From NCBI GenBank assembly GCA_020912385.1, contig CP087210.1, forward strand, positions 2,480,001 to 2,544,000: 64,000 bases of DNA. The letters run 5' to 3'. Both the position numbers and the translations under genes were made by a program. Source of the stretch: Neofusicoccum parvum (lineage: Eukaryota > Ascomycota > Dothideomycetes > Botryosphaeriales > Botryosphaeriaceae). Shown piece by piece: positions 45,500 to 56,641 of the stretch. Positions within the stretch are counted from its first letter, which is position 1. Each line of letters begins with the position of its first letter. The notes beneath the pieces are model-generated. The model ran no database searches. It worked only from the letters and a program-made list of their open reading frames with translations, and was not told the origin of the DNA.

Positions 45500-47740
45500 T
45501 GAGCAGTGGCAACTAGGGGAAAGGGTTGAGTGAGTAGATGTGTGTGATAGGGATGTAGATTGAGGATGCTGTGTTTTTATTCTGTTTTGTTGCGGACTGA
45601 CGATGACGACGACAACTACTGATACCACTTACCACTCTTTGAAGAGCCTTTTTGTCTTTTCTCTGTATTCGCTTCTGATTTTTTTTTTTTTTGGGTTGGG
45701 GCAAGACGCCATCACTACCGTCAGGTATAAACACTTTATTACGAGCGTCGGAGCATCATGGCGTTACACACAGTATGAAAGTAATCATCGTTGCTCAGAC
45801 ATGACAGCATAAAACAGTTGGGCAGCAGGGTGGCACCTTCGCTTAAACAGATTTTCATGTAGATGTTTAATTTCTATTATTATTGCTACAACCAAACTTG
45901 ATGAAGTGGGCAGTGGTCGCGAAGTCATCGCTACTACTAGCAAGTATGTACGTTCGAAGAAAATTCAAACTCCACCTACCTGGAACAGTGACAAGCTATA
46001 AATAGAGGCGGGGAAAGCCTTCGTTGCGACGCACCTGCCGGGTGTCTGAGAAGAAAACCTGGTGAGACGAAGTCAAGTTAGCCTCATCTGGTTCCGAACA
46101 AGGGATCCCGCGTAAGCGCGCCATGGTTACTGCAGTGACGAAGCGGAAGGGGGTTACCCTTGCTTGTCACATGCGTACTCAGACAGCCGGTTTACTCATG
46201 CCTCCCACCGGCCACAAGTCGCGCTGGCCCCAAGACGGTTCCAACGCGACCCACAGCACGAAGCCCAGCATTACGTCCCGCAAACCCGCCGGGTGCGCAA
46301 CCCACGAGGGGAAGCGGTCGGCGGCACGGAAGCAACTCCACAACCTATCATCCCCGTGATCCTGCTTGCGCAAGGTTCGCGAGTCCGGTGCGGGAGGGTG
46401 GACCGGCAGGTCGGCTCATTGAATGGATAGACTAGGATTCATCTCTGCAAAGGAATTTGGTGGGGTCGGTGGTTGCGGGGTGCCGGAGGAACTTACGTTG
46501 AGGTCATCATCTGCAACTGATTTGGAGGCGGCTGAGTGGACAGAATTAAACGGACGCTGTAGAGTACTGTCGTATGGACGTTAGCTTTATCCAAATCTAG
46601 GCAAGCTGTGCATAACAAAAAAAGATTGTGTAGCTCAAGTATCAGACAAAGGTAAGCATGGTAGAAGTTTTCCACATGATTGTTCAGTAGCAGAACTGAT
46701 AATTAAAAACCGATCATCATAAGAGCTGGGCAAGGAAAGTGCAGGTCACCTACAGTGCTGTTGCGCGGCCAGGAGGGAGCGGGTGCCGGAGATGCCCACG
46801 ATGCATGGCTGGGCATGGCGCACCACCCCCTCAACTGACCGGATCCTCCACATCTCTGGGCGAGAGACAAGCGCAATTCTCCAATACCACCATCCACGGA
46901 GTTGTAGCCACATCCGTCGTTGCCAGGGTCGTCAGCTTAGGTGAGCGACACGGCCGAGCCTCAAGCCCGTCCACGCGTACGTGGCGGCTGGCTGCCGGCG
47001 GGGTTCGAGCTGCAGCGACAAGGGCTGCGATCCGTTGAGGACGAACGGTACAGGCCATCTCGAGAATCTGGTTGTTGGGACTACATTTCTAGCCTGAGGC
47101 AGACTTGTCAGTGACGCGTTCCAAGCCTCGTGCATACGAAAAAGCGTGCGATTGAGGTGTGGAGTCAGATGGTAGTGCATGTTTGTTTAATGGCTCACGG
47201 GTTGATCGCCGAAACAAGTGTGATAGGATTTCTTCCTGTGAGGAGGATGCATGTGACGAAAGGGCGAGTGACTTACCGTGCGTGGCACAGGCGTGGTGGT
47301 TGATGAAGCCGGGTGGGAGATGAAGAGGAAGAAAGTTCGCGTCCGGTGTGGGAGAATTTCATAGGCGGAGCGCCAAGCCTTCGGGCTGCGGGTCTCCCGA
47401 AGCGGCGCCCGGCGCGCCGACCTTCAGACGTCGCGACCCCAATCGCTCGGGCGACGGGGCAAAAGAAATGACAACGGGAAAATAGACGGGGGAGCTCGCA
47501 TTCCATGCTCGGGGCTTGGACACGCACGAGAGGCGCTCTTTGCTTGACGAGCTTACTTCTCCGTCTCCAAGCTCGATTCTCGAATCCTGAATTTTCTTAG
47601 TTCCTGGCGTTGCCAGAGAAAGACGTTCGACCCTGCGGGCATCGGCAAGTCGGCGTCTTGGCGGCAGCGGCGAGACGCAAAACTACCCGCAGCGCGTCAC
47701 AGCTTCTGAGCATCGAGGCGCAACACCTGCCACCGCCCCA
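45500..47740. other. 2.2-kb intergenic region, no firm gene
   Basis: Between the DUF3112 3' end and the MTR3 start. It holds a T-run near 45678-45693 and a clean TATAAATA at about 45997-46004, with a 78-codon frame beginning at 46123 (GCCATGG context) downstream. On the minus strand several GTAAGT-like donors (near 46496, 46750 and 47275) are present, but I could not join frames into a recognisable protein. Confidence 0.45.
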
Positions 47741-48802
47741 ATGACCGACAGACGCCGCACAAATGCCCCAGCCGGCGGCACATACGCCCCGGTCTTCGCA
47801 TCCACGCTCCCAAACTACGACGGCTCTGCTCCAACGCGGCCAACGCGCTCCAGAAATCCCGACGAGCTGCGGAAAATATGTACGCCTCCAACCGCCCACG
47901 AAGCCCCTCCCTCCCGGCTTCCTCCCAGCTGACCCAATCCCCCCACAGTCCTGAAGACCGGCCTCACCCCCTCCGCCTCGGGCTCCGCCTACCTCGAACT
48001 CACGCCCACCCCGCCCTCCTCGACCCAGCAGCAAAGCCTCGCCTTCGCGACGGGCAGCCTCAAGCTGTCGTGCGTGGTCCACGGGCCCAAGCCGCTGCCG
48101 CGCTCCTCGCCCTTCACACCCTACCTCAACCTGACGACGACGCTCAAGTTCGCGCCGTTCGCCGCCCGCCAGCGCCGCGGCTACGTGCGCGACGCCTCGG
48201 AGCGCGACCTGGGCCAGCACCTCGAGGCGGCGCTGCGCGGCATCGTGCTGGGCGAGCGCTGGCCCAAGAGCGGCGTCGACATCATTATCACCGTGCTCGA
48301 GGGCGAGGAGGATGGCTGGGCTGGCGATGAGCTGGGGCTGGGCGGTGTGGCGGGGAAGGGAAGCGTGGGTATGGGGTGGGGGTTGATGAACGTGCTGGCA
48401 GGGTGCATCACGGTGGCTAGCGCGGCAATTGTGGACGCGGGGATTGACTGCGTGGATCTGGTGGCGGGGGGCGTGGCGGCGTTGGTGAAGGCGCCGGAGG
48501 GCGCGGAGGGCGAGAAGGAGGTCCTAGTACTGGATCCGAGCCCGCCGGAGCATAAGGATTTGCTCGCTGCATGCGTGGTTGGATATCTGCCTGGAAGGGA
48601 CGAGATCACGGAGCTCTGGATGAAGGGAGATGCCGGGGACCGTGCGGAGGATCTCGTGGAGAGGTCTGTTCAGGCCGCTCTGGCTTCGAGACTGGTGCTG
48701 GAAGAAGCTGTTAAGGAGTCAGCAGCATTGAAGTTCCCACAGCTTGCTGGACAGCTGGAGAAGACAAAGAGCGAAGCTAGTGACGTGGAGATGGCTGGTT
48801 GA
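47741..48802 (+). CDS. MTR3: Exosome core subunit Mtr3 (RNase PH-like)
   Basis: Ring subunit of the RNA exosome (EXOSC6/Mtr3), acting in 3'-5' RNA processing and decay; the subunit itself is non-catalytic in eukaryotes. Exons 47741-47879 and 47949-48802, 69-nt intron (GTACGC...CAG, branch GCTGAC), 330 residues. The join restores PDELRKIFLKTGLTPSASGS. The RNase PH fold is visible as GSLKLSCVVHGPKPLPRSSP, ERDLGQHLEAALRGIVLGE, DIIITVLEGE, GLMNVLAGCITVASAAIVDA and GIDCVDLVAGGVAAL. The C-terminal helix is Ala/Glu-rich. Length agrees with fungal homologues. Confidence 0.9.
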
Positions 48803-49246
48803 AGGGAGAAGACAAGAGGATACCCTCAAGCTTTCGCTCAAGTCAAAAGGGGATCACGGCATAGCGTTTGGCGTTTTGGGATGTGGGGAAAAAAAAATCA
48901 GGCTTCTGTCATACGACGAGCTATTGCGGATAGAATGAGGGATGCGGGAAAATGAGGAGCATTTCACTCGGAGCACTGTTGCTGCCAATGAATGCATGGC
49001 TCTTCCATGATACGAGGGTCGAGAGAAGAGACTTGTTCCGCGTCTGAATGTGTAGTGGGAGGTCAATAAGAGAGGGCTCAACCTCGACCTGTTGGGGTAA
49101 TCTCGAGTATCTGTAGCACAGAAGTGCCAGAAGCAGAGCAAATATAGCCTCATGTCGAATTGCAACATTTCGACGACTGAATGCCTCAAAGAAGCAAGAA
49201 CCATGCATAACGCCGGTTCCAAATTCCATAACTTTTCTCTAAAAAC
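48803..49246. other. Convergent intergenic region, no gene seen
   Basis: Between the 3' ends of MTR3 (+) and the EamA-like gene (-). AT-richer than the flanking genes; nothing recognised. Confidence 0.5.
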
Positions 49247-49984
49247 TCATTTCCTACCCTCTCGCTCATCTTCACTCCCAATCTCCGGAACTGTCTCTAA
49301 TTCAACCGCATCGTCATCCTCCCGTTCCTCATCACTTCCCGCGTCTGGGTTATCCAAAAATCTCTCCCGCTCCGCTTCCGTCCCAGGCCCCCTGCTCACC
49401 AACGTATCGGCGCCCGCCACGCCCGCTGCTTGCTGCTTGACAGTCTTCTCTTCGCGGCGCCCAATAATCACGCTCCCAGCAACCAGCATCGCGGCGCCCA
49501 GCCACCATAGGCCCGGCAAGGACTCCCCGAAGATCATGGCGCCTAGTAGCGCCGTCACCATGAAGTTGGCCGACGTGTTGATGACGCTGACGCGGACCGT
49601 GGACGAGGCGAGAGCGAGGGCACGGGTGAAAAGGCCCCACATGATGGCATTGAAGAGGAGGTTGAGGAGGAAGAACATCTGCCGCGGGCATTGTGTCAGT
49701 TCCGGGGGGGTTTTGGGAGAGCGGGCCCGGAGAACTTACGCCGCGGAACATGAACTCTACGATCTTATTGTCGGGGCTCAGATCCAGCGCACCGGATATG
49801 GCGCCCGCCCAAGAGGTCGTGAGCTTGGTCGTGGTGCTGCGCGAGCCGTTAGTGATTGTTTCCGGATGGGTGCGGGTGATGGAGGAGCATACAGCTTCGC
49901 GAACATGCCATTGCAGGCCGCGCAGACGCCGCTGCCGATGGCCAGGACTAGCCATGCGCTCATCGGTTTGGGGGCCGCCGCCAT
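49247..49984 (-). CDS. EamA/TMEM42-like drug/metabolite-type membrane protein
   Basis: Three exons: 49984-49893, 49836-49740 and 49678-49247, giving 206 residues. Joins are in frame: AKL-TTTKLTTSW and FMFRG-MFFLLNL. Four or so membrane segments: AWLVLAIGSGVCAACNGMFA, MFFLLNLLFNAIMWGLFTRA, VINTSANFMVTALLGAMIFG and LWWLGAAMLVAGSVIIG. The last two with the SxxxN/FGE pattern are typical of a half-size EamA-fold protein such as TMEM42. A ~60-residue acidic cytosolic tail follows. Substrate unknown. The frame upstream of 49984 is a different phase, so an additional 5' exon cannot be excluded. Confidence 0.8.
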
Positions 49985-50242
49985 TGCTGCTGTCGTTGGC
50001 GGGGTGGACGGGAGATCCGGGGCAGGGTGGTTGCGGGCACGGAGGTCGTGGAACGCGTGGATCGCGCTCGGCGGCTGGAGACGGGTGAGCTCGCTTCAGC
50101 TCCGCCGACGTCAGAGCTTCCGTCTCCTCCTCGATACCAGCGACGTCTGGTTCTTCATATCTCGGCCATGATCTATCCTCCGCCCTGGACATGAGGAATC
50201 CGAGTGTGTCCGAGTGCGAATGCTCACGAAACATGGCTCTCC

Positions 50243-50272
50243 CACCCGGATGAATGCTTCAACTGCCTACGG
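50243..50272. mobile_element. Solo arm of the MITE-like family
   Basis: CACCCGGATGAATGCTTCAA followed by CTGCCTACGG is a near-consensus right arm. I find no clear left partner within 100 bp. Confidence 0.6.
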
Positions 50273-50743
50273 TCGTTCTTCACACCAACCCTTGACTGCA
50301 GGATCCCCTTGGGTTGCTCTGGCCGACACATCGTCGATGCGATGCTTACCATGGCGACGCTACTCCGGCACGTCCGTCCGGTCGCCTCTCACATCGCGAG
50401 GCCGCCATTGTGATTTGCTATTGCCTGACCCACAGATACAAGGACTCGCATAACACCGAGCATTGTTATGCTGCGGAGGATGCCTTGAAGGTGAGCTATA
50501 TTTACTCGGATTTGCCTCACGCGATGGCTGCTGAGACATGATAGGACTAGAAGGACGTGTGCCCTTGTTGTTACCCATCTCGCCAATGTTCCCGACAAGT
50601 TGTGCTCCCACGTTTAAAGCAATCCACACTCGCCGTGAGCTGCAGGACTCTGTCGAGAGAGCATTTCCATCGAGCACGATCACACGAAAGAGGGATGAAA
50701 GAAGAATACGAACGATCGGCAGTCAGAGTTGCTCTGTATGAGG

Positions 50744-50826
50744 GAAGCCGAAGCATTGCTTTAGACACGAACGTACAGGAAGCATTTTGCGTGTATCTGG
50801 ACGAATGCTTCGACCGTTGTCGGTGG
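50744..50826. mobile_element. Degenerate MITE-like element
   Basis: The left arm contains GCCGAAGCATTGCTTTAGAC and the right arm ATCTGGACGAATGCTTCGAC, about 83 bp overall. The right arm is well preserved, the left arm poorly. Confidence 0.55.
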
Positions 50827-52021
50827 ACATATATTTCCGTCCGGTTCTGTTCGGCCAGTCTGTCTCCTAGGACAATAATCCGTGGCTGGAGTCAAAATAT
50901 GCGGCGATGCGCTGTGGTCGGCCGCTTTGATGAGGTGGGACGATTGCGTGCCGATGGCCGGCTGATCGCTCCAGAAAGAGGAGGGCTCAGCTGCTACAGT
51001 TGGTGTAGGCATAAGGAGAGGCACAGTGAGTGTAGATGCATCCCTGGCGCGAGCTCATATCTTACGTGTCCCTCTCCAGAAGGCAGAGCTCGAGTCCGTT
51101 GGAGGAAGGTGTCACGCCGCATCAGGCTAAGAATAGCCGTCGACTCTGGCGTGCTTCGTATTGGAGGAGTTTGATCGGGCGGCGCGCGAGACCCGAGCGC
51201 GTCCGTCCCACCCCCGGCCTACCCGCTGGAGCCCTGCGCCGGGCTTGGCAGTCCATGCGCGTCCACTCCCAATCAATCACGCCAGCCGCCCTGCCAGGAA
51301 CCCGCTCGCAGCATCAGGCTGGAGGACAGCCAATCTCGCCCGCCGCCGTGGCCACAGCGCAGGCGGGACGGGAGCCGACTCCGCCTCGTTCTTCTGCGCG
51401 AGGTGGAAGGATCCGCTGCGGAAATCTCTGCGACAGCCGCTCCAGTTTTCCCCGACGTCATCGCCCGGCGTCTCCACTACCTTAATTCGAATGATCGCCC
51501 CGTGGCCGCCCTGAGCAAAGGCACTTTCGACCTGCTCTGCGTGCATCTGCCTGGAGCGCGCGCTCGCGGCGGTCCGGCTGCGCCAAAAAACAAGTGGCAC
51601 AAGAAACGCCATGGAAACGGCGTCTGGTGCTTGTGTGCGCGCCGCCGCACCAAACGCTGACAGGCGAGCCGCGACCCAAACGCCAAGAGCTCTTGGCCCC
51701 TAACATCCACGCAGGTCTGCACCTGCGGGCTGCCTGAGTACTGATCTTCGAGGTTGGACCCGCTGATAATCTCTCCTGAAAGAGGGCTGAGCAGCCGTTG
51801 CCTAGCGATGCTTGTGCCTCTTCTTTTCCCACATGACGTCGCAGCGCCCTCGTCTCCAACTCCTCCCCCATACACTCGCTTCTTCCATTCGACCTGGCCT
51901 TTTGCAGCACATGGGATTTCGATGTTAGCCACGAGATATCCGCTCATTGACCGACCCCAAACTCTGACCCGCCATCCCCCATATTTGATAACAACACAAG
52001 GCTACGGCTGAACTAGCCACG

Positions 52022-53514
52022 ATGCGCGTTTCCCTGAGCACTTTGCTGTTACTGTCTACCACTGCACGCGCGCTCGATGTCACCTGGACCGATGAGAGTA
52101 CGTTTTCCAGATCCGACTTCTCCGCTTCCCGAATTCGCCCCCCGTTTTAACCACCGAGCCCTGCAGATTCCGTCAAGAAAACCATGGCGGAAGTCGCCAA
52201 GGGCATGACATCCGTCTACACCGGCAACAATCCCGGTGATGTGCCCGGCAACCTTCCAGACCCATACTACTGGTGGGAGGCGGGCGCCATGTTCGGGGCG
52301 CTGATCGACTACTGGTACTACACGGGCGACGAGCAGTTCAACGACATCACCACGCAAGCGATGGTGCACCAGAAGGGCGACGACGACGACTACATGCCGG
52401 CAAACCAGTCGAAATCCCTGGGCAACGACGACCAAGGCTTTTGGGGGTTGTCGGCCATGGCAGCGGCGGAGAACAAGTACCCGGACCCGAAAGACGGTCC
52501 GGGGTGGCTGGGGCTGGCTCAGGGTGTGTTCAACACGCAGGCGCGGCGCTGGAACGAAGATACGTGCGGCGGCGGGCTGAAGTGGCAGATCTTCACCTTC
52601 AACAAGGGCTTCGACTACAAAAACACAATCTCGCAGGGCTGCTTCTTCAGCCTGGCCGCGCGCCTGGGCCGCTACACGGGCAACCAGACGTACACCGACT
52701 GGGCCGAGAAGGCCTGGGAGTGGACCAGAGCCATCGGCCTGATCTCCGACGACTACCACTTCTACGACGGCACATCGGATCAGTCTGGCCAGAACTGCAC
52801 GAAGAAGGACCATACGCAGTGGACGTACAATGCAGGCATCTTCCTGTACGGTTCTGCCGTGCTGTGGAACATGGTAAGTCTCAATTAAGCCTAGAATCTC
52901 AGCTGTATGCTGACCTCGTGGAACGTGAAAAACAGAGCGCCGAAGCCGGCAACGAAAACAACGTCTGGCGCGAACGCACTGAAGGCATCATCAAAGCGCT
53001 GCCCGTCTTCACGCAAAACACGGGCAACGTCATCACGGAAGTGGCGTGTGAAAAGTCCAACACGTGCAACATCGACCAACGCTCGTTCAAGGCCTACCTG
53101 GCGCGGTGGATGGCGGCGACCACCAAAGTCGCGCCGTGGACGATCGACACGCTGGAGCCGATCCTGCAGGCGTCGCGCGAGGCGGCCGTCAAGGCGTGCA
53201 CGCAGTCGGGCGACGGCAACACGCAGTGCGGCCTGCAGTGGACGACCGGCCAGTTCGACGGCAAGACCGGCGTCGGCGAGAACATGGCCGTGCTCGAGGT
53301 CATGGGCACCGCCCTCGTCAAGAACGTCGAGGGCCCCGTCAGCGAGAAGACCGGCGGCACCAGCAAGGGCGACCCCAACGCCGGCTCCAGCAGCCCGAAT
53401 ACCCCGACCCACGTCGAGCCGATCGGCGCTGGGGATAAGGCGGGCGCAGCGATTCTGACCATTTTGGTTCTTGCGGGGACGCTGGGTGGCGGGTTTTGGT
53501 TGATCAAGCCGTAA
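52022..53514 (+). CDS. GPI-anchored GH76 mannosidase, Dcw1/Dfg5 family
   Basis: Endo-1,6-alpha-mannosidase-like protein thought to transfer GPI-mannoproteins into the cell wall. Exons 52022-52097, 52167-52873 and 52936-53514, giving 453 residues. Signal peptide MRVSLSTLLLLSTTARA (~1-18) is followed by the catalytic domain with PDPYYWWEAGAMFGALIDYW, the paired acidic catalytic motif GNDDQGFWGLSAM (Asp pair ~113-114), NTQARRWNEDTCGGGLKWQI, WTYNAGIFLYGSAVLWNM and YLARWMAATTKVAPW. Residues ~395-430 are Ser/Thr/Pro/Gly-rich, followed by a terminal hydrophobic segment AAILTILVLAGTLGGGFWLI, the expected GPI-attachment signal. The 69- and 62-nt introns have consensus ends. Confidence 0.93.
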
Positions 53515-54653
53515 GGGGTCAGGGTGGGGCGTTGTATAATGTCTTTGCATATATCCAATTTTGCTTTCTGTTTTGGGATGTAGGGAATTCTGGGAGAAAG
53601 GGAATTTGGTCGCACAGGCGGGCTTCTGCGGAAGATGAACCATAATTTCTTCAAGGTTGGGAATACTTATACCATGAGCGTTTTCGTTTCTAGGGAGGTA
53701 GTGGACTTGATAATCCGCAGATAGGCCTCGAATTGGTATTCAAACAGAGTGTAGAGTATGCGATCAGAGGAAAAGATGAGGTGTGGATTTGAGCATGGGG
53801 AGTTGAAATATCTATCTGAACATAAAGGTACTCTTAATGGCAAACAGATGGCCACATTTGTGAGTGTGCCGCAAAAACGCTTGAAGGCTTGGACCCTCAC
53901 GTCGTCGACGCTAGGTCTAGTGTCGTCCACACGTTTAACTTTCAGCTGCATCAATCTCTTTCGCTCTCTAGCTGGCTATTCTAAGAAATACAGCGTCCAC
54001 CTCCCCACCATCTTCCGCCACCCATCCACACTTATGCTGGGAATAAATGCCGAATGGTAGAAACAGGGGGAAGGGGGCAGCTGCGTCTAATACAAGTGCC
54101 ATAATGCTACGCGGGAAAGTCTTTCAATCATGTCTTACTTGCTATCATTGGTCTCTGGAGGCTCTTTAATGCCTTTCCTTGGTTTTGAGACTTGTTATCA
54201 GGCACTGGACGCGTCAACGGACGGATTCGAAGTGCCGTAGAGCCATACTATTGCTTTCAGGGGCCGGCGCCAAATATTCACGGACAGAAATAACCGCGGA
54301 AAGCGCAGAAGTAGTAGATCTCGCCTCCCCGACCGCCTTAACCGCTTGCCCTTGCGCATGCCAGTGGGCCGTCCATGTGCTGTGATGTCCCTGAAGGTTC
54401 TTTGTAGCCGAGCACAGACGCCCACAAAGCATCAGTCTCTTCTCGAGGTGAGTGACCTCGTCTCACTTTCAGATAGATTCTACCGAGACTTCCACACCTG
54501 ACACGGCAGTTCCATGGCTGCCTCTTTTCTTCAAAAACTTCCGGCCCTCCCTCTTCACCCAACACCTTTTGCACCACCACACCACTGGCAAGCGACAACG
54601 GCAACCACGACAGACCTACCCACAAACTCGATCTCGGCCACCCATAACTCGCC
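53515..54653. other. Intergenic region between GH76 and the Myb-like gene
   Basis: AT-rich in 53520-54180, then repeat copy B (54200-54362), then a short upstream region of the Myb-like gene. No gene is supported. Confidence 0.5.
54200..54362. repeat. Dispersed ~164-bp repeat, copy B
   Basis: Counterpart of 38377-38540 in the same orientation, with colinear identical blocks TCGAAGTGCC, GCGCCAAATA, CGCGGAAAGCGCAG, CCCGACCGCCTT and CTTGCGCATGCC. Many differences are G-to-A or C-to-T relative to copy A, some are transversions. It ends about 290 bp upstream of the next start codon. Confidence 0.75.
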
Positions 54654-55897
54654 ATGCCGACCGAACTCGAGAACGCAAAGTTCATGTTCCAGGTCCTGCA
54701 GTTCAGCAATGCCACGGGAGTAAGTCATCGAGGCTGCCTCCTACCCCGTTACGCTTCCAGATACTGACGCGCGCCCGCAGTTCAACTACAAGGTCATCGG
54801 CGATGCCTGCAACATCTCCGCCGGGGCTGCCAACAAGCGCATGAGCCGTCTCAAGCAAGCTGTCAAGGCTGGCAAGGAGACCGGCCTCGACGTGCGCTTC
54901 CTCTGGTCTTGCATCCAGAACTCTGATATGGGCACCGTAAGTGCAATGATGCAATCCTCGCCGCCCCGTTTCCATATTGAAGTGACGTGCGCTGACTAGC
55001 TCTGTCTTTTAGATCAACTTCCAGACCCTTGGAGCTGAGCTCAACCTCAGCGCTGGCGCTGCTTCGAAGCGTTGGTCGCGTCTGAAGCAGGCCCTCGAGC
55101 GCGGCGAGATGGGCGCTCCTGCCCCATCCAAGGGCGGCGGTGCCGCAGGCGAGAAGGAGACGGGCGCTGGTTCCGGTGCTGGCAGGAAGCGCAAGGCTGC
55201 GGAAGCCGAGAATGACGAAGGTGACGGCAGCGTCTCCAAGAAGGGAAAGAACGACACTGCTGCATCCAGCAAGATCAAGAATGAAGATGACGACAATGAC
55301 GCCGCCGAACTCACGAAGTCTGCCACAAACAACAAGAAGGCTGCTGTCAGGAAGGCCGCAGCTACTGGTCCCAAGAAAGCCGTATCCAAGGACGTGCGCG
55401 AGGTCAAGTCAACGCCTCCTCGCCGCCGCAACCTGACCGACATGGAGGTCTACGCCAAACTGGGCGTCGATGACGCCGAGCAAGAGATCAAGACTGAGCG
55501 CGACCACGCCTACCCTCCCCACCACAGCCTCTTGCAGACATTCCAAGCACTACAGACCCCTGGCCGAGCCAGCGCTGGGGCTTCAATCTTCAGGGCTGCT
55601 GCTCCTCAGAGTGAGGCGACCTCTTACCCCACGCCGGAGGACAGTGCGGAGGGTTCCAACGAGCGCACCGCGTACGACGTCTTTACCACCATCTCGGAGG
55701 AGGCTATGAAGTCGCCGTCCGGAGCTGAACGTCGTCTGCAGCGTGAGAAGGAGGCGGAGTGGGATAATGAGCTCGACCGTACGGCGAACATGCAGAATCC
55801 GTTCGTCGCCTTCGGCGAGGATTCGGTCTATGAAGCCGCGGTCAACACTTCTTTCTTCAGCGCGGACGAGCCTGGCGATGATGAGGAATACTGCTGA
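54654..55897 (+). CDS. Tandem Myb/SANT-like DNA-binding protein
   Basis: Exons 54654-54719, 54781-54936 and 55013-55897, giving 368 residues; all joins phase 0. Two consecutive helical repeats of about 45 residues: NAKFMFQVLQFSNATG-FNYK...GAANKRMSRLKQAV (~6-49) and DVRFLWSCIQNSDMGT-INFQ...GAASKRWSRLKQAL (~57-101). They align to each other, with the shared end SAGAA-KR-SRLKQA, resembling the Myb_DNA-bind_7 family of fungi. An intron interrupts each repeat at the same relative position, consistent with internal duplication. The rest is Lys/Ala/Glu-rich and disordered, with GRKRKA and KKGKN as likely nuclear signals, and an acidic C-terminus ending DDEEYC. DNA binding is inferred from the fold. 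Confidence 0.85.
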
Positions 55898-56040
55898 ACT
55901 TGCAGTCGTGGATTTGTCGAATTGCTTGCTAAAGAGCCTTTCTTTCCTTTCTTGGCCCAGCAGTACGCATTGGAAAGGAATTCTGGGGCTGATAGGACCA
56001 CTGCATCAGTACCTATTCATAGAAGAATGATACCATATTT

Positions 56041-56118
56041 GGGCAGTTGAAGCATTTGTCCGGGCGCCAGCATCTAGCAAACATCGTGCCAATCGTAAGT
56101 GCTCATAGGGGTTGATGC
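56041..56118. mobile_element. MITE-like element, cluster member 1 (degenerate)
   Basis: The left arm GGGCAGTTGAAGCATTTGTC then CGGGCG is well preserved. The proposed right arm (TCGTAAGTGCTCATAGGGG) is weak, so the right boundary is uncertain. Confidence 0.5.
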
Positions 56119-56205
56119 ATTCGTCACGATAGGAATGTTGTGAAAGAGATCTGCACGACGAGATGCCAACTGGCTTTCCCATCTTGATGAATGCTTCAAG
56201 TCTGG
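56107..56205. mobile_element. MITE-like element, cluster member 2
   Basis: The left arm contains GGGGTTGATGCATTCGTCAC and the right arm CCATCTTGATGAATGCTTCA then AGTCTGG; imperfect reverse complements, about 99 bp. Confidence 0.6.
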
Positions 56206-56310
56206 ATGTGAGTGCATTGCCAAATGCTGGGATCGTTCTCGGTCCTTTGAGCTCTCACAGAGCAGGTTTGAGGAGATACCTGGGGCTTGAGAAATTAGAT
56301 TCTGCCCATC

Positions 56311-56390
56311 CAGAGTTGAAGTATTCATCAGGGGAAATCTGGTACACCCTTTACTACAAATTTGGATCCCGACGAGTGCTTCAGTTACCC
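56311..56390. mobile_element. MITE-like element, cluster member 3
   Basis: The left arm contains GAGTTGAAGTATTCATCAGG and the right arm GGATCCCGACGAGTGCTTCA then GTTACCC; 80 bp end to end. Confidence 0.65.
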
Positions 56391-56641
56391 ATAAAGGTAT
56401 GCACGTGCTGCAATACTTTTCGAGCCGATCTCATGACAAATTGAAGGTATTGCTGGGGAAGGCCGTTCTCTTCTCAACCTCTACGCCTGACTGATTACCC
56501 AAAATAAAAACCAAGTCCCTGATTCAAAGAACGCCTGACGCTTAAAAGCGCGGGAGACATGAAAGAGAAGAAAGCAGATCAAAAGTCTTAACGGAGAGAC
56601 GCGAGAGAAAAGCAAAGGCGAAAACTTTGAACATCCGACGT

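Larger units (their letters stand above)
49985..52021. other. 2-kb intergenic region with inverted-repeat pieces
   Basis: Divergent upstream region of the EamA-like gene and the GH76 gene. It carries a solo repeat arm (50243-50272) and a degenerate full element (50744-50826). GC-rich frames at 51.0-51.9 kb have no recognisable motif. Confidence 0.5.
55898..56641. other. Convergent intergenic region filled with inverted-repeat elements
   Basis: Between the 3' ends of the Myb-like gene (+) and the MATE gene (-). At least five arms of the MITE-like family lie within 56041-56390, resolved below as up to three elements. Confidence 0.6.

Noticed and set aside
43895..45628. 577-codon antisense frame across the DUF3112 gene
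   Set aside because: Arg/Ala/Val/Glu-rich mirror of GC-rich third positions of the real plus-strand exon; the sense frame carries clear membrane helices.
46179..47527. Multi-exon minus-strand gene suggested by several donor-like sites
   Set aside because: I could join short frames in several ways, but none gave a recognisable or consistent protein.
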